The notes below the pieces were generated by a model. It was given only the letters and a program-made list of their open reading frames with translations. It was not told the DNA's origin and searched no databases. The position numbers were made by a program, and so were the translations under genes. DNA of 36,355 bases from an uncultured Blautia sp. (GTDB lineage Bacteria > Bacillota > Clostridia > Lachnospirales > Lachnospiraceae), in assembly GCA_946545425.1 (NCBI GenBank), contig CAMNNM010000004.1, positions 1-36,355 of the forward strand. Direction: 5' to 3'. Below are positions 1-9,284 of this stretch, in pieces (the stretch's first letter is position 1; each line of letters opens with the position of its first letter).

Positions 1-360
1 TGCTCCGCAGAACGGGCAGAACTGGAACGCCTTGTCCACTTCCTTGCCGCAGGTCGGGCAGATTTTCTTTCCTCTGCGGTCGGCAGCGTCCTTATTCAGC
101 GCGGCCACCTCGCCCAGTTTTTCCTGAATTTCCTCGCACATGGCAAGAATCTCGTTGTCATACTCCGCTGTTCCGGATGCATAACGTTCGAAAATAATCT
201 TGCCGATTTCGCCCATGATCTTCTTGATTTCGCGTTCTTTTGCAGATACTCCCGAGCGAAGCTTCTGATTCTCATACATGCTTCCGGCAAGGGTACCTGC
301 TTTCTGTGCAGTCTTTGAAAGCATTTCCGTCAGTTCGTTGAGCCAGTCATTGTTAGCCAT
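1..360 (-). CDS. Small zinc-ribbon protein (C-terminus runs off the window)
   Basis: Manual reverse translation from ATG at 360: MANNDWLNELTEMLSKTAQKAGTLAGSMYENQKLR...KKICPTCGKEVDKAFQFCPFCGA, with CPxCG...CPxCG motifs. Open to the window edge, so it is missing from the ORF track. Confidence 0.75.
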   Translation of the reverse strand, partial: MANNDWLNELTEMLSKTAQKAGTLAGSMYENQKLRSGVSAKEREIKKIMGEIGKIIFERYASGTAEYDNEILAMCEEIQEKLGEVAALNKDAADRRGKKICPTCGKEVDKAFQFCPFCGA

Positions 361-424
361 GTTTTTTCTCCTTTCAAGATCACTTAAAAAATGTCTGTTA
401 TACCCCGGTCCGGGGATTTTGTTT

Positions 425-1888
425 TCAGTCACACGCCAGCAGCGGCTGCCCCCGCAGTACGATGCGCGGTACGCCGTTTCCCTCGATATATTCTTTGGTG
501 ATCACTACCTGGCCGATGTTTTCATCCTTTGGAATCTCATACATGATATCGAGCATATATTTCTCAAGGATCGCCCGGAGAGCCCTTGCTCCGGTCTTTT
601 TTTCCATCGCCTTCCGGGCTACGGCCCGAAGGGCTTCCTTCTCGAACGAGAGCTTCACCTCATCCATGGAAAGCAGTTTCTCGTACTGCTTGAGGATCGC
701 GTTTTTCGGTTCCGAAAGAATATCCACCATCATGTCTTCCGTCAGGCCGTCCAGCGTAAAGATCACCGGAAGCCGTCCGAGAAATTCAGGTATCATTCCA
801 AAGGCTCTCAAGTCGTCCACCGTCACCTTTTCCAGAAGATGCGGATCGTTGTCATATTTGTCCTTCAGATCGGCGTAAAATCCGACGGAAGCATGCTTGT
901 TCAGCCGTTCTTTGATAATGGAGTCAAGATCCGGGAACGCTCCTCCGCAGATAAAAAGAATGTCTTTTGTATTGACCGTCTGCATCGGAACCATCGCGTT
1001 TTTGCTTCCCGCCCCTACGGGAACCTCGACCTCGCTTCCTTCCAGAAGCTTGAGCATTCCCTGCTGTACGGCTTCACCGCTTACGTCTCTCTGATTGGTG
1101 TTCTTTTTCTTGGCGATCTTGTCGATCTCATCCACAAAGATGATGCCGTGCTCTGCTTTTTCAACATCATTGCCGGCAGCCGCCAGAAGCTTTGATACAA
1201 CACTCTCGATATCGTCGCCGATGTACCCGGCCTCGGTAAGAGACGTTGCATCCGCGATGGCCAGCGGCACATCCAGGAGCCTGGCGAGGGTCTTGACCAG
1301 ATAGGTCTTTCCGCATCCCGTGGGCCCGATCATCAACATGTTGGATTTTTCGATCTCCACGTTATCCGAGGTGTCGGCACTGATCCGTTTGTAGTGGTTG
1401 TAAACAGCTACGGAAATGACCTTCTTTGCGTATTCCTGACCGACGACATATTCGTCCAGAGACGCCTTGATCTTGTGCGGCGCAGGAATCTTATGATAAT
1501 CAAACTGTTTCCTGATCTCTTCTTCTTTTTCCGGGCTCTTTTTCTCCTTTGGTTTCTGCTGTCCGAAAATGCCTCCCAGATCGACGAAGCTTACATTCGG
1601 CAGATTGAAAAGTCCGGAAAGGTTTCCAAGGTCAATCCCGTTCTTCGAAAGACTGCTGTTCATTGTCTCGAAGCTCTTCTGCATGCAGTCATTGCAGATG
1701 TTCAGATCGTTGGGCAGACTTATCATTCCGCCGCATTTCGACTCTGGTCTTCTGCACATAAAGCAGAAACGTTCGGGACCGTGTTTTTTCTCTCCGCTGT
1801 CGTCTCCGGACAGCGCATCCGTATCTGTCGCGGACTCTTCTTCCGGGGTGTTCCCGTCGTCAAGTCTCGTTTCCTCATAGTCGTTCAT
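425..1888 (-). CDS. clpX: ATP-dependent Clp protease ATP-binding subunit ClpX
   Basis: N-terminal CxxC...CxxC zinc finger (CFMCRRPES...CNDC), Walker A GPTGCGKT, Walker B IIFVDEIDKIA, LDEYVVGQ motif; 487 aa. Confidence 0.93.
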   Translation of the reverse strand: MNDYEETRLDDGNTPEEESATDTDALSGDDSGEKKHGPERFCFMCRRPESKCGGMISLPNDLNICNDCMQKSFETMNSSLSKNGIDLGNLSGLFNLPNVSFVDLGGIFGQQKPKEKKSPEKEEEIRKQFDYHKIPAPHKIKASLDEYVVGQEYAKKVISVAVYNHYKRISADTSDNVEIEKSNMLMIGPTGCGKTYLVKTLARLLDVPLAIADATSLTEAGYIGDDIESVVSKLLAAAGNDVEKAEHGIIFVDEIDKIAKKKNTNQRDVSGEAVQQGMLKLLEGSEVEVPVGAGSKNAMVPMQTVNTKDILFICGGAFPDLDSIIKERLNKHASVGFYADLKDKYDNDPHLLEKVTVDDLRAFGMIPEFLGRLPVIFTLDGLTEDMMVDILSEPKNAILKQYEKLLSMDEVKLSFEKEALRAVARKAMEKKTGARALRAILEKYMLDIMYEIPKDENIGQVVITKEYIEGNGVPRIVLRGQPLLACD

Positions 1889-1945
1889 TCTGTATCCTTC
1901 CTCTTTGGCTTTAGCTGCCGCAGATCTGCCGGGGCAGCTAGCTCC

Positions 1946-3355
1946 TTACTGGGGCCTGCTTCCCATGGTGACCTGGATGGTCTCCTCCTGGTATTTTCCG
2001 TAATAAGCACGGGAAATCACAACGTCCACCGTTTCTCCGGCTTCATAATACTGAAGCAGTTCGATCAGCTGCTCCGTACTTGTCACCTTCTGTCCGTCGA
2101 ATTTTACGATAATATCTCCCTTTTCGATTCCTGCGTCATAAGCCGCATACCCTTCAAACACTTCGATCACGAAGGCGCCGCTCGGCAGTCCGTACATGTA
2201 CATCATATCCTGGGATATATCCGCCATGGAAATACCAAGATAACCCGACTCCGATGCATCCAGCTTTTCTCTCGTCTTCCGGTTCATCAGCTCTTCCAGA
2301 ATCGGTACCGCGTTGTTGATCGGTATGGCATAACCCATCCCTTCTACCGCGCTGTCGGCGTACTTGGCGGAATTGATCCCGACCAGCTCGCCGCTCATAT
2401 TCAGAAGTGCTCCGCCGCTGTTTCCAGGATTAATGGCCGCGTCCGTCTGTATCAGGTTTTCCGTCTCTCCGTCGCTGGTCTTGATGGAACGATCCAGCGC
2501 GCTGATCCATCCGGAGGTCACCGACTGTCCATATCCCAGTGCGTTTCCGATGGCAACCACCTGTTCGCCGACTACCAGCCCTTCGGAGTCTCCGATGGTC
2601 ACAATTCTGATGCGCGACCGTGTTTCCTCGGGGACATCCGCTTTTTTTACCGCGACGACCGCAAGATCATTTCCCGAATCGGTACCTTTAATGATTCCGG
2701 AAACGGCACTCTTGTCCGTAAGATCCGAATCCTCCCAGTAAAAGCCGGATTCGGTCATGCTTGTATCGATCTCGGTGCCGTAGAAAAAAACGTTCAGCTG
2801 TTCGGCACCTTCCACCACGTGATTGTTGGTGGCGATCAGATATTCTTCATCATTTTCTCCCACAAGGATACCGGAGCCGCTTCCCTCATAGAGTCTCTTT
2901 CTCCCATATCCGAAATAATCCCGGATCTCCTGAACACTGACCGTGGTGATTGCCACAACGGACGGCATGGTAGCCGCCGCAACTGCCGCAACCGGTCCCT
3001 TATCCGCGCGCGCCGCCGTCACCTCCTGCGTTTCCGTCACAGACAGAGCATCCGCCAGGGCAGCAGGTTTCTGCATGGTCACCCGCTGTCTTTCGCCGGA
3101 GTCGTCCGTTTCGGGAAGCAGCGCCGTTCTTGCTGCCGCAGTATCCGGCTCTTCTTTATTCAATCCCCGCAACGCAAAACCGGCCGCAAACCCGCAGATC
3201 AGAGCCAGGCAGACTGCAAAAACCGTCAGGATCCGAAATCCCCCTCTGCCTTTTCTTCTGTACATCCGCTGCGGCGCGTTGCTGCCGGAATCCATACCAC
3301 GGTTACGCTCTTCATAGTATTCGTAATGCGGCAATCTGTTTCTTTCTTCTTCCAT
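1946..3355 (-). CDS. HtrA/DegP-like trypsin-like serine protease with TM anchor and PDZ domain
   Basis: Triad context TNNHVVEGA, GNDLAVVAV, INPGNSGGALL; C-terminal PDZ (GAFVIEVFEGYAAYDAGIEKGDIIVKFDGQKV); N-terminal hydrophobic segment. ATG at 3355 preferred over the upstream GTG at 3367. Confidence 0.9.
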   Translation of the reverse strand: MEEERNRLPHYEYYEERNRGMDSGSNAPQRMYRRKGRGGFRILTVFAVCLALICGFAAGFALRGLNKEEPDTAAARTALLPETDDSGERQRVTMQKPAALADALSVTETQEVTAARADKGPVAAVAAATMPSVVAITTVSVQEIRDYFGYGRKRLYEGSGSGILVGENDEEYLIATNNHVVEGAEQLNVFFYGTEIDTSMTESGFYWEDSDLTDKSAVSGIIKGTDSGNDLAVVAVKKADVPEETRSRIRIVTIGDSEGLVVGEQVVAIGNALGYGQSVTSGWISALDRSIKTSDGETENLIQTDAAINPGNSGGALLNMSGELVGINSAKYADSAVEGMGYAIPINNAVPILEELMNRKTREKLDASESGYLGISMADISQDMMYMYGLPSGAFVIEVFEGYAAYDAGIEKGDIIVKFDGQKVTSTEQLIELLQYYEAGETVDVVISRAYYGKYQEETIQVTMGSRPQ

Positions 3356-3442
3356 GATTGATTTCACGCACCTTTCCGAATCTGTTTCATTATCGAAAAG
3401 GATAGCATATAAATGTGATAAAAATGTGACTGTACGGACAAA

Positions 3443-4387
3443 TCAGACACGATCCCAGAATTTTTTATTTGCGGAAAGTCTTTTTACCATGGAACGCGGA
3501 AGCTTTTTCCATGCTTTTCCCAGTCGGTATGCAACATACCTGACCCCCGATACGAGAACGATCTCGGGAAGCGCTTCCGGATGAAAAGACCGGATGCTTT
3601 TTGCGGCAAGGGTCTTCACCAGCCTTACGCCTTCGCCCGTCCCCGGAGCGGAGTCGAACAGCCAGCTGTTCCGGGCATGGAATACGCCAATGTCAAAATT
3701 TCTTCTGAACTGCTCCGAAAGCGTATAATCATGGGAGTGGACAACGACCGCCTCCGGCTCGTAAATAATACGGTATCCATTGTGAATGATATCCGCCGCT
3801 GCCATCATATCCTCGCCGAAAATACACGGCCTGTCAAAACCGCCCGCTTCATCGAGCACGCTTCGCCGGTATGCGGCACACACATTGGAGCAGAAATATG
3901 CTTTGATTCCCTGCCCCGCCGCTGTTTCCATGCTGCTGACCTTGCCTTTTTCAGGATAATTAAACGCTCTTGTCTCCGCCTCCAGCCAGCTGCAGTTTTC
4001 TTTTGGCACCTGTCTTGCATAAACCGCGCCGGTAAGACCAGCCGGATCCTCGTCAAAATGCCGGCACAGCTTTTCGAGAAGATCTGCGCCTGCCGGGACC
4101 GCGTCCTGTGTCATGAAGACAACGATTTCTCCGTCACCGGACCGGTATCCGAGGGTTCTTGTTCCCCCGTGATCAAACTCGTCTTCCCCGATCTGGATCA
4201 CCCGAAGCGCCGGATATTTTTCTTCCAGTCCGGCATCCCAGTATTCTCTGCCCGTGTTTACGATTATGACCGCTTTGGGCTCTCGCGTCTGCCGGTAAAG
4301 ACAGTCCAGCATGGCGGAAAGCTTTTCCGTATCCGGTCTGTATGTCGGAATTACGATGTCAGGTCTTCCTGTAAGATTCACGGACAA
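3443..4387 (-). CDS. Glycosyltransferase family 2 (rhamnosyltransferase-like)
   Basis: DIVIPTYRPDTEKLSAMLDCLYRQT start, DEFDHGGTRTLGY, FMTQDAVP and later GGFDRPCIFGEDMMAAADI motifs. Confidence 0.85.
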   Translation of the reverse strand: MSVNLTGRPDIVIPTYRPDTEKLSAMLDCLYRQTREPKAVIIVNTGREYWDAGLEEKYPALRVIQIGEDEFDHGGTRTLGYRSGDGEIVVFMTQDAVPAGADLLEKLCRHFDEDPAGLTGAVYARQVPKENCSWLEAETRAFNYPEKGKVSSMETAAGQGIKAYFCSNVCAAYRRSVLDEAGGFDRPCIFGEDMMAAADIIHNGYRIIYEPEAVVVHSHDYTLSEQFRRNFDIGVFHARNSWLFDSAPGTGEGVRLVKTLAAKSIRSFHPEALPEIVLVSGVRYVAYRLGKAWKKLPRSMVKRLSANKKFWDRV

Positions 4388-4426
4388 TATCCTCCTGTTG
4401 GTCGAATAGGCGTTTCCGGCGCATGA

Positions 4427-5623
4427 TCACTCAAACAGATCCTCTTCAAAATCCGGTTCTTCGTAGAATTCACCTGTAATATCGTATTCCGGCTCCTGGT
4501 ATTCTGCGTCATACCGCTCCGCCTCAGGGTATGTCGCCGAAGGGGCCGGGCTGCTGGTCGAAGACGCTCTGGTCTCAGCGATGTTCTGGATCTCCCAGCT
4601 CTTCTCTTCAACGTCAGAAGTCGGCGTATAGTCCGGCTCGCTGAACAGGAACTTATGGAGCGTGCTTACATTTGTGGTCAGATCTCTCGGAACAACGATA
4701 CTTCCCATATCCGAAAGTTCCGCAAAGTCATATGTCTCCGGGAATCCCGTATTGCCTGCCAGGCTGTATCCGATCATGGCAGGAATCAGCTGAAGGATCT
4801 CGGTTTTGGAAAGAGAGGTCTGAACAAGCGGAAATACTTCATCCATTATATCGAACAGCCGGGTCAGTCCCGCTGCCTTTGCCTCATCCACCAGAAGGCC
4901 GATCACAAAGCGCTGCCTTTCCGTACGCCCCATATCCAGACTGCTGGTATAACGGATCCGGCAGTACGAGGTCACCTGGACGCCGTTCAGATGGTAGGTA
5001 CCGATAATCTTCTCCTGATCATCGGGCGCCTTCTCCGGAAGCTCCACGGGGACATAATCTTCGCCGGTCTCCTCAGAAGTCTCGACGCAGTAATTGTTCA
5101 TATGTACGATTTCGGCATAGGACATGGGAATGTCCAGACCGCCGAAGCAGTCGACGAGCTTCGTCACCGCACTGAAATCCACCGCTACGAAATCACGGAT
5201 ATTCAGATCCAGATTTGTATTCAACATCGAGATCGCCTGCTCGGGTCCGCCATAGGCAAAAGCAGCGTTTGCTTTCGCATAGGTATCTCCGATATCCAGA
5301 AGCGTATCTCTGTAGACAGACGCCAGCCGCACTTCTTTTGTGCTGTTGTTTACACAGGCGATGATGATGGTATCGCTGTTTTCCCCTTCCATTTCGCTGT
5401 TCAGAACCCTGTGGTCCGTTCCGAAAATGGCGTAAGTGGAGAAGCCCTTCATCTGGGGCGCCTCAGCGTTTACCGTGATCTCTTCCTCGTGAAACTCAGG
5501 CTGTTCAATTTTCTGAAGCGATACCGTCGCTCTTCTGTAGATATACAGGCCGCCGATCAGGATCGCAAGACACAGCAGCTCCAGGAAAAATACAGCGATT
5601 CGAATCTTCGTGTTCTTTTTCAT
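4427..5623 (-). CDS. LytR-CpsA-Psr (LCP) family protein
   Basis: N-terminal TM; FAIFGTDHR-type and NSDTIIIACVNNSTKEVRLASVYRDTLLDIG motif; acidic C-terminal tail. Confidence 0.9.
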   Translation of the reverse strand: MKKNTKIRIAVFFLELLCLAILIGGLYIYRRATVSLQKIEQPEFHEEEITVNAEAPQMKGFSTYAIFGTDHRVLNSEMEGENSDTIIIACVNNSTKEVRLASVYRDTLLDIGDTYAKANAAFAYGGPEQAISMLNTNLDLNIRDFVAVDFSAVTKLVDCFGGLDIPMSYAEIVHMNNYCVETSEETGEDYVPVELPEKAPDDQEKIIGTYHLNGVQVTSYCRIRYTSSLDMGRTERQRFVIGLLVDEAKAAGLTRLFDIMDEVFPLVQTSLSKTEILQLIPAMIGYSLAGNTGFPETYDFAELSDMGSIVVPRDLTTNVSTLHKFLFSEPDYTPTSDVEEKSWEIQNIAETRASSTSSPAPSATYPEAERYDAEYQEPEYDITGEFYEEPDFEEDLFE

Positions 5624-5634
5624 ACAGTCAGTCC

Positions 5635-7038
5635 TTAGTAGGCATTTTTGTTGATAAATCCTTTAAATACAGTGAGCAGCATGATCTTGATGTCAAAGCT
5701 CACCGACCAGTTTTCGATATAATAGAGGTCATATTCGATTCTTTTCCGAATCGAGGTGTCGCCTCTGTAACCATTTACCTGCGCCCATCCGGTAAGACCC
5801 GGACGTACCTGGTGCTTTACCATGTATCTTGGGATTTCTTCCCGGAATTTTTCCACAAAAAACGGTCTTTCCGGTCTTGGTCCAACCAAGCTCATGTCTC
5901 CCTTCAGCACATTGAAAAACTGAGGCAGCTCATCGATGCTGGTATGGCGCATAAATCTTCCGACAGCCGTAACTCTCGGATCATCCTTTACCGTCCAGGC
6001 TTTTTTCTCTTCTTCGTAAGGCTGGTTCTGCATCGACCGGAACTTGTACATCATAAACTTCCTGTTATGCAGACCCACCCGCTCCTGCTTATAGATCAGC
6101 GGACCGCTGGATGTCGCTTTAATCAGAATGCACATGACAAGCATGACCGGCGAAGCCAGAATGATGCCGGCCAGCGCGCCGATCACATCTCCGCACCGCT
6201 TTACCATGGCGTTGAAGGTATTGTTCAGCGGAACATAACGGATATTGATGACCGGAAGCCCCTGGATGTCCTCCGTGTAGGGTTTTGTCGGGATAATGTT
6301 GTTGTAGTCGGGCACGAACTTCGTATGAACTCCGGATTTTTCACAGGAGCTGACGATTTCCTCAAGTCTGTAATACTGGTCCAGCCCCAGAGTGATCACG
6401 ATCTCGTCCAGGCTGCTGAGCGGCAGCACCACCAGCAGGTTTGCAATACTCCCGACAACCTTGATACCTTTGTACTCCTTACCCGCGGGCACCTCATCAT
6501 CCAGAATTCCACGGACGACATATCCCCACTGCGGGTTGCGCTTTACTCTGTCAATAAATTCTTCTGCCGCACGGCTGTAGCCGATCAGAAGCACCTGCTT
6601 CTGATTGAGCCCTTTTTTCCGCATATCCTTCAGGACATAGAACAGAATCAGACGTTCCATGCCTTCCAGTATGATATTGACGATGTAGAATATAAAAAAG
6701 GTAAGACGTGAGTAATCCTGCTCATTCAGAAGATACAGAAAAGCAATGATTCCCATTACTCCAAGCGTATTGGCCTTTATGATATTGCCCAGTACAAGTC
6801 TGCGTCCCTGCATTCTAAGCGTCGCATACAGGTCAAACGCCCGGTACAGAAGCAGATATCCCGGAAGGATCAGGACAAGGAGCATCAGAAAATCCGTGAG
6901 CGTTTTTGTTTCGACAGCGGAATACGCAAAAGGACCGCGGAACCTGATCGCCCATGCCAGCAGATAGGAAGCGGTGATGATTGCAAGATCGATCAGCATC
7001 TGGAGCCGGCTGAAATCACGTTCGTTATCGTTTATCAT
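5635..7038 (-). CDS. Undecaprenyl-phosphate sugar phosphotransferase (WcaJ/CpsE-type)
   Basis: Multiple N-terminal TM helices; C-terminal bacterial sugar transferase domain (YKQERVGLHNRKFMMYKFRSM, SIDELPQFFNVLKGDMSLVGPRPERP, VRPGLTGWAQVNGYRGDTS). Confidence 0.93.
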   Translation of the reverse strand: MINDNERDFSRLQMLIDLAIITASYLLAWAIRFRGPFAYSAVETKTLTDFLMLLVLILPGYLLLYRAFDLYATLRMQGRRLVLGNIIKANTLGVMGIIAFLYLLNEQDYSRLTFFIFYIVNIILEGMERLILFYVLKDMRKKGLNQKQVLLIGYSRAAEEFIDRVKRNPQWGYVVRGILDDEVPAGKEYKGIKVVGSIANLLVVLPLSSLDEIVITLGLDQYYRLEEIVSSCEKSGVHTKFVPDYNNIIPTKPYTEDIQGLPVINIRYVPLNNTFNAMVKRCGDVIGALAGIILASPVMLVMCILIKATSSGPLIYKQERVGLHNRKFMMYKFRSMQNQPYEEEKKAWTVKDDPRVTAVGRFMRHTSIDELPQFFNVLKGDMSLVGPRPERPFFVEKFREEIPRYMVKHQVRPGLTGWAQVNGYRGDTSIRKRIEYDLYYIENWSVSFDIKIMLLTVFKGFINKNAY

Positions 7039-7089
7039 TTCGCGCCACCTCAGTCGTATGCTGTAATAATTTCATACATTTATATGATT

Positions 7090-7137
7090 ATTCAGCACCT
7101 ATAAGCCCGGAATGCTGAGCAGACCGGGGTGCTGAAT
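7090..7137. repeat. Intergenic hairpin, copy A (ATTCAGCACC...GGTGCTGAAT)
   Basis: 10-bp perfect inverted arms 7090-7099/7128-7137; shares ATTCAGC, GCCCGGAATGC and GCTGAAT with 31435-31485. Confidence 0.65.
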
Positions 7138-7151
7138 AAGCACAATAAATC

Positions 7152-7181
7152 ATTGTATTAATCTTATAATATTTGTAACAA
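7152..7181 (-). promoter_or_regulatory. Candidate sigma-70 promoter for the 5635..7038 gene
   Basis: On the minus strand TTGTTA (7181-7176), 18-nt spacer, TACAAT (7157-7152) in an AT-rich intergenic region upstream of the ATG at 7038. Confidence 0.45.
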
Positions 7182-7229
7182 AATATCAACATGATTTTTA
7201 AAAGCCGGGATTTCTATGACTAAAAGAGA

Positions 7230-7390
7230 CTGTGAAATAATCCGACGGGGACCGCTCCCGCTTGGTCCTCGCGCAGCGGCACATAAGAAAAACCGGACAT
7301 GTGTGATCCAGCGATTGTTCGCTGTTCCACACATGTCCGGTTTTTCAAGTGCCGGCGCTGCGGACGTCCCCTTACGGATTATTTTCACAG
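7230..7390. terminator. Long nested inverted repeat with a strong bidirectional terminator-like core
   Basis: Core AAAAACCGGACATGTGTG (7288-7305)/CACACATGTCCGGTTTTT (7328-7345), inner CAGCGA/TCGCTG; outer arms CTGTGAAATAATCCG (7230-7244)/CGGATTATTTTCACAG (7375-7390). Confidence 0.75.
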
Positions 7391-7406
7391 GCCACTTTTC
7401 TTCATA

Positions 7407-9263
7407 TTATGGCCAGATTTTTCTTCCGTGTTCGTCCGGTATGCCTGACAGACGGTAAAAGAAGGTATTGATCACGTCTCTCCATTCCCGGGCGTTCAGA
7501 AGCTGCAGGTTCATTCGTTCTGCCGCTTCCTGTGCATCCGGTTCGGGAAGTGAAAGGTCTGCGAGGGTTTTCTGCATCTTCTGCACCTCGTCGAAGCCTT
7601 CAAAATGATCGTCATAGATGCGCTGTATCAAGGTCCTTCCGTCCCGCATCCGCCAGGTGTACGGCAGTCTGTGGAAGAACAGGAGGAGCTCATCCGGACA
7701 GGAGGAAGAGTCCGAATAAAGCGCCTTCTGTTCTTCCGGATACTGTTCTGTCAGTCCGGTTCCCGTTTTCGTTCGGTCCGTCCCCACCGCGTCCCGGTCT
7801 GCCCGGGTATAGGTTCCCCAGACGTCAAATTCATATCCGTACGGGCTGGGTCCGTAATGGGTTTCCGGCCTCATCATCCAGTCGAGTCCCAGTGTTGCGG
7901 TATATTTTTCGTAAGCAGAACGGCTCTTCATGAGCATGTCCGTAAGCGCGTCCTCCTGCTCTGACGGCAGGTCATAGGTCTGCCTCACCCAGCTGCGCAC
8001 GATTTCCGCCGGATTCACACCAGGATTCCATGCAAAACGGCCATAGGCATACAGATTCAATGCGGCAAAGGGATGTCCTGTCCAGCAGGCGTCTCTTCCC
8101 AGATTGCCCACTGCCGCCACAGCGTGAATCCGTTCCGTACCAACGCTGTCAAAGATCTCACGCCACAGCGCCGGCATGGCAAACAGGTCGATCTGCTGCC
8201 CCGTGTATTCCTGGGCCAGCTGCAGTTCACAGCCAAGGTGTGTGTTTTTCATGCCATAAAAAAGCGGTGACGCCGGTTCTCTTACCTGAAAATCGAAGGG
8301 ACCGTATTTGACCTGCAGGATCACATTTTCATCAAACTGCCCGTCCAGCGGATGATACAGATCATAGGCCGCACAGGGTCTGTCTGTGGAGGCGTCCCTC
8401 CAGTCCTGGGTGCAGTTATAGACAAATGCTCTCCATACAACCACTCCGCCATATGGCGCGACCGAACGCGCCAGCATGTTGGCACCCTCAGGGTGCGTTC
8501 TTCCATAGGTATTCGGTCCCGGCCTGTGCTCCGAATCGGCTTTGATCAGATATCCCGCCAGATCCGGTATGGCTTTCCACGCCCGCTCTGCAAAATTTTT
8601 CCACCACAGACAGACGTTTTCATCCAGCGGATCCGCCGATACAAGCCCCCTCTGAAGGGGAAGCGAGAAATCCACCGACACCATCAGCCGTACCCCGAAA
8701 GGCCTCAGAAGATCCGCAAAGGCGGCTGTTTCATCCAGCATGCCGTCCAGCAGATCCTGCGCCGGCACATGTACGTTTACATTATTGATGCACAGTACAT
8801 TGATGCCCACCGACGCCAGCATCCGGCCAAGCTGCCGGATCCGGGCGGGATCATAGGAATAGCGGTCCGCCTCGAACCATATGGATCTGCCGGCGTAGCC
8901 CCTTTCCACACTTCCGTCCATGTTGTCCCAGGAATCCAGCATGCGGAGACTCCAGTAAGGAGCATTCAGTCCCTCCGGCACCGGTACCTTTTCTGTCACA
9001 GACCCGGCCGCTGCATAGGTTCCGTACAAGACGCCCTTACTGCCGCCTTTGATCTGTATTTCTGATCCACCGGACTTCAGAATGTAAGCTTCCTCCGGGA
9101 GAGTTTCGTCCAGGACAGGTTTGAGGCGCGGAGCATCTTCTTTCCGGTTCCGGTTATAGATTTCCGCCTCGGCCTCCGCCGTATGGAAAGGACAGTCTGT
9201 TCCGGCGGGGGCCGGCTCCCCGAATTCTCTCAGCCATGCATATCGTGTCTTCCAGTTGTTCAT
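7407..9263 (-). CDS. Alpha-glucuronidase, GH67 family
   Basis: SLRMLDSWDNMDGSVERGYAGRSIW, GYLIKADSEHRPGPNTYGRTHPEGANMLA, DENVILQVKYGPFDFQVREPASPLF, ELQLAQEYTGQQ, all GH67-type motifs. Confidence 0.9.
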   Translation of the reverse strand: MNNWKTRYAWLREFGEPAPAGTDCPFHTAEAEAEIYNRNRKEDAPRLKPVLDETLPEEAYILKSGGSEIQIKGGSKGVLYGTYAAAGSVTEKVPVPEGLNAPYWSLRMLDSWDNMDGSVERGYAGRSIWFEADRYSYDPARIRQLGRMLASVGINVLCINNVNVHVPAQDLLDGMLDETAAFADLLRPFGVRLMVSVDFSLPLQRGLVSADPLDENVCLWWKNFAERAWKAIPDLAGYLIKADSEHRPGPNTYGRTHPEGANMLARSVAPYGGVVVWRAFVYNCTQDWRDASTDRPCAAYDLYHPLDGQFDENVILQVKYGPFDFQVREPASPLFYGMKNTHLGCELQLAQEYTGQQIDLFAMPALWREIFDSVGTERIHAVAAVGNLGRDACWTGHPFAALNLYAYGRFAWNPGVNPAEIVRSWVRQTYDLPSEQEDALTDMLMKSRSAYEKYTATLGLDWMMRPETHYGPSPYGYEFDVWGTYTRADRDAVGTDRTKTGTGLTEQYPEEQKALYSDSSSCPDELLLFFHRLPYTWRMRDGRTLIQRIYDDHFEGFDEVQKMQKTLADLSLPEPDAQEAAERMNLQLLNAREWRDVINTFFYRLSGIPDEHGRKIWP

Positions 9264-9284
9264 AATCCGATTTTCCTCCGGAGA

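Noticed and set aside
1394-3361. 655-aa plus-strand ORF
   Set aside because: Antisense to clpX and htrA, which have clear motifs; no recognisable domains and composition typical of a complementary-strand shadow ORF.
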